Origin: Cryptoclostridium sp036644995
GTDB taxonomy: Bacteria > Bacillota > Dehalobacteriia > UBA7702
Reading direction: 5' to 3'
DNA length: 64,000 bases
Assembly: GCA_036644995.1 (NCBI GenBank)
Contig: JAVXOZ010000003.1
Coordinates: 68,241 to 132,240, forward strand
Shown here: positions 62,565-64,000 of the stretch, in pieces
Layout of the letters: the number at the start of each line of letters is the position of its first letter
Numbering within the stretch: the first letter of the stretch is position 1
The notes under the pieces: model-generated
The model's database searches: none
What the model was told of the DNA's origin: nothing
The model's input: only the letters and a program-made list of their open reading frames with translations
Program-made: the position numbers and the translations under genes

Positions 62565-62684
62565 ATGAAAAAGTACTATAAGCAATGTGACTGCTGTGGG
62601 CTGATATGGCACATCTCAGTCAAGCAAAAAGATTTAGTGTGGTATTATTGCCCACACTGTACGCCGCAAAGGAGAAGAAAATGA
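62565..62684 (+). CDS. 39-residue zinc-ribbon protein
   Basis: MKKYYKQCDCCGLIWHISVK begins the protein, and CPHC follows about 20 residues later, so two CxxC-type pairs could bind one zinc ion. The start codon is four bases after the previous stop, and the TGA overlaps the next ATG (ATGA), so translation is probably coupled on both sides. It has the look of phage "Com"-like or small zinc-ribbon proteins. Confidence 0.7.
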   Translation: MKKYYKQCDCCGLIWHISVKQKDLVWYYCPHCTPQRRRK

Positions 62685-63061
62685 ATGAACTGAATGCTGT
62701 ACTTGCAGAATTAAAAGACTTAATCGCAAAATACGAAATATCACCCTTTATAACTAAAGACTACGATGTAATCATCAAAGACTGTTGGGCTGACAAAGAA
62801 AAAGGCATAAAGTGCCTTACAATCACGTTTAACGCTGATTTGGACACCCTTATTACGGAAATGGGCTATATTACGTGTTTTGCCGAAGGTGACAAGCTGT
62901 ACTTTATCAAAGCAAACGAGAACGGTGGTTTAAAACTCACCGATGGGCGCTTTAGAATCTCGAAGCGGGCAAAAGTCGAGGAATATAAAAAGTTTGTAGG
63001 CTGCTTTGAACTGAAAAACGATGGGCTGAAAAACCTGTACTATGTGGAAATTGGGGAGTGA
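62681..63061 (+). CDS. Phage early protein, unknown
   Basis: 126 residues from ATG 62681 with GGAGAAG directly upstream; the frame open to 62606 overlaps the zinc-ribbon gene. Mixed alpha/beta with a helical start (NELNAVLAELKDLIAKYE) and beta-rich middle (YDVIIKDCWADKEKGIKCL). No family recognised. Part of a run of overlapping rightward early genes. Confidence 0.65.
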   Translation: MNELNAVLAELKDLIAKYEISPFITKDYDVIIKDCWADKEKGIKCLTITFNADLDTLITEMGYITCFAEGDKLYFIKANENGGLKLTDGRFRISKRAKVEEYKKFVGCFELKNDGLKNLYYVEIGE

Positions 63062-63066
63062 AAAGT

Positions 63067-63516
63067 ATGGTCGCAAAAGAGGATCTTATTGGGAAAAGAA
63101 TTGGGAATCTTGAAATCTTGGAGTTGCTGCCAGAGAAGAAAAACGAAAACTTTGAGTATCGCTGTAAATGTGATTGCGGGAATTATATAAATGTGAGAAA
63201 AGGCAATTTAACAAAGAAAAGACCTACAAAATCATGCGGATGTAAAGGTGGCAACAAAACATTTAAAAGCTCGCTACACTACATAAACGGAACCCAGCTT
63301 GAAAAAATTGCACCGACAAAGCCTTTACAAAAAAATAACAAGTCAAAAATAGCAGGTGTATATTTTTTTAATGGTCGATGGTTTGCAACCCTACATTTTA
63401 AAGGCAAAAGGGTACTATGCAAAAGTTTTAAATACAAGTCCGATGCTATTATAGCAAGACTAGAGGCTGAAAAGAGATACTTTGACAAGTATTTACAGGG
63501 TATCAAAATAGTTTAA
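63067..63516 (+). CDS. AP2-like DNA-binding phage protein with Cys-rich N-terminus
   Basis: 149 residues from ATG 63067 (GGGGAG eight bases upstream); a GTG at 63058 is possible. The N-terminal part has YRCKCDCGN and KSCGCKGG, likely a zinc site, and the C-terminal part IAGVYFFNGRWFATLHFKGK followed by KSDAIIARLEAEKRYFDKY resembles the AP2/integrase-like three-strand plus helix unit of phage and HNH-associated proteins. It probably binds DNA. No HNH catalytic motif is present. Confidence 0.75.
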   Translation: MVAKEDLIGKRIGNLEILELLPEKKNENFEYRCKCDCGNYINVRKGNLTKKRPTKSCGCKGGNKTFKSSLHYINGTQLEKIAPTKPLQKNNKSKIAGVYFFNGRWFATLHFKGKRVLCKSFKYKSDAIIARLEAEKRYFDKYLQGIKIV

Positions 63517-63538
63517 TACGCTCGAAAAGGAGGTACTC

Positions 63539-63736
63539 ATGAATCAACGATTAAATGCTACCACATGGGGCGAACACCCCGAAACGGATTTTAAGACAGA
63601 CTTTATCGACTTTGTAAACCGTAATCATCAACGTAAACGACAACATGGCAGTAGTGCATTACCTAATTGGACAAGGTACGCAGTCGTAGGCATTATCTGC
63701 ATGGCTATAGGGGTTATCTTGGGGGTGATGATGTAA
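63539..63736 (+). CDS. Small single-span membrane protein
   Basis: 65 residues. A hydrophilic N-terminal 45 residues (TWGEHPETDFKTDFIDFVNR, basic RKRQ) precedes one C-terminal span, YAVVGIICMAIGVILGVMM. AAAAGGAGG precedes the ATG. Not recognised. The stop overlaps the next start (TAATG). Confidence 0.65.
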   Translation: MNQRLNATTWGEHPETDFKTDFIDFVNRNHQRKRQHGSSALPNWTRYAVVGIICMAIGVILGVMM

Positions 63737-63930
63737 TGGTAAAACGCCCCCGCCCAAAGCCGCTTTGCGATGGTGATTGCTTTAACTGTGTATTTGCGGA
63801 TTGCACAAATAACTATCCGAGTGCTATAAATGACTTAGAGATGCAAACTCGCAAAGATGGACAAAAGCATAAAAAGCCGGTAACACCGTGCAAAGTTAAC
63901 ACGTTAATTAAAAAAGGAGAAAAAAAATGA
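63736..63930 (+). CDS. Cys-rich small phage protein
   Basis: 64 residues from ATG 63736, which shares a base with the previous stop; a longer frame to 63667 lies inside the membrane-protein gene. CDGDCFNCVFADC gives four closely spaced cysteines, with another in TPCKVN; a metal site is likely. Function unknown. Confidence 0.65.
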   Translation: MVKRPRPKPLCDGDCFNCVFADCTNNYPSAINDLEMQTRKDGQKHKKPVTPCKVNTLIKKGEKK

Positions 63931-64000
63931 AGTGGACAGAAGAAACTATAAGTGACCTTAAAGCCATGTGCCATGAAGGGGTACCCAATACACTAATGGC
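63927..64000 (+). CDS. GcrA/Myb-like helix-turn-helix protein, truncated by window edge
   Basis: The first 24 codons, starting MKWTEETISDLKAMCHEGVP, are visible behind AAAGGAG. The W-T-x-E...L...GVPNTLMA pattern suits the GcrA or Myb-type DNA-binding start found in phage early regions. The rest is outside the window. Confidence 0.5.
   Translation, partial: MKWTEETISDLKAMCHEGVPNTLM

Overview
The window reads as a chromosomal segment of an AT-rich, Gram-positive anaerobe of the Bacillota, most likely Clostridia. The support is a complete D-alanylation (dlt) operon, a PyrR-attenuated pyrimidine operon with the Bacillus/Clostridia order lspA-rluD-pyrR-pyrB-pyrC-pyrK-pyrD-pyrF-pyrE, a class 1B PyrK/PyrD pair, a DUF5665 protein beside lspA, SLH domains and a tmRNA tag beginning GKT. 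The genus cannot be fixed from sequence alone. No rRNA, tRNA, CRISPR array or transposase gene was found.

Region 1 (1-20.1 kb) is a surface-polysaccharide locus. The first 10 to 11 kb is very AT-rich: glycosyltransferases, a frameshifted acetyltransferase, a Wzy-like polymerase, an asparagine-synthase-like enzyme, a Wzx flippase, an acyltransferase and a UDP-GlcNAc 2-epimerase. From about 11.1 kb the composition becomes less AT-rich, and tightly packed genes encode two sugar-nucleotide pathways: a Wbp/Wlb set for UDP-GlcNAc(3NAc)A, probably 2-epimerised to the ManNAc(3NAc)A form, and a CapE-CapF-CapG set for UDP-N-acetyl-L-fucosamine. galE and a VanZ-like gene follow.

Region 2 (20.1-27.5 kb) holds dltA-dltB-dltC-dltD plus an overlapping 53-residue gene that looks like dltX, a structured ERIC-like repeat, a membrane diguanylate cyclase and a two-headed excisionase-type DNA-binding protein. 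Region 3 (27.5-42.4 kb) is housekeeping: dnaE-coaD-pyk leftward; folD, a DUF5665 gene, lspA, rluD and the pyr operon rightward. The pyr operon carries a PyrR-type attenuator and lacks carAB and a uracil permease gene.

Region 4 (42.5-57.4 kb) has a three-gene glycolipid/envelope operon (MGDG-synthase-like glycosyltransferase, polysaccharide deacetylase, LPG-synthase-TM/flippase family), a two-component system, azlCD, a TPP-riboswitch thiamine-salvage operon (cytX-thiM-thiE-thiD), a second copy of the repeat, an SLH-anchored M14 metallopeptidase, and a DUF95/SpoIIM-family gene coupled to a GGDEF protein with a degenerate receiver domain.

Region 5 (57.5-64 kb) is the tmRNA gene (ssrA) followed directly by the left end of a prophage or related integrative element: tyrosine integrase, a PD-(D/E)XK HsdR_N-like gene cotranscribed with a CI/LexA-type repressor, a Cro-like regulator with three operator-like palindromes, two small overlapping convergent membrane-protein genes, and early-region small genes running off the right edge. 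The most interesting leads are the relocated dltX, the repeat family, the prophage immunity region with its HsdR_N-like gene, and the overlapping pair of tiny membrane proteins.
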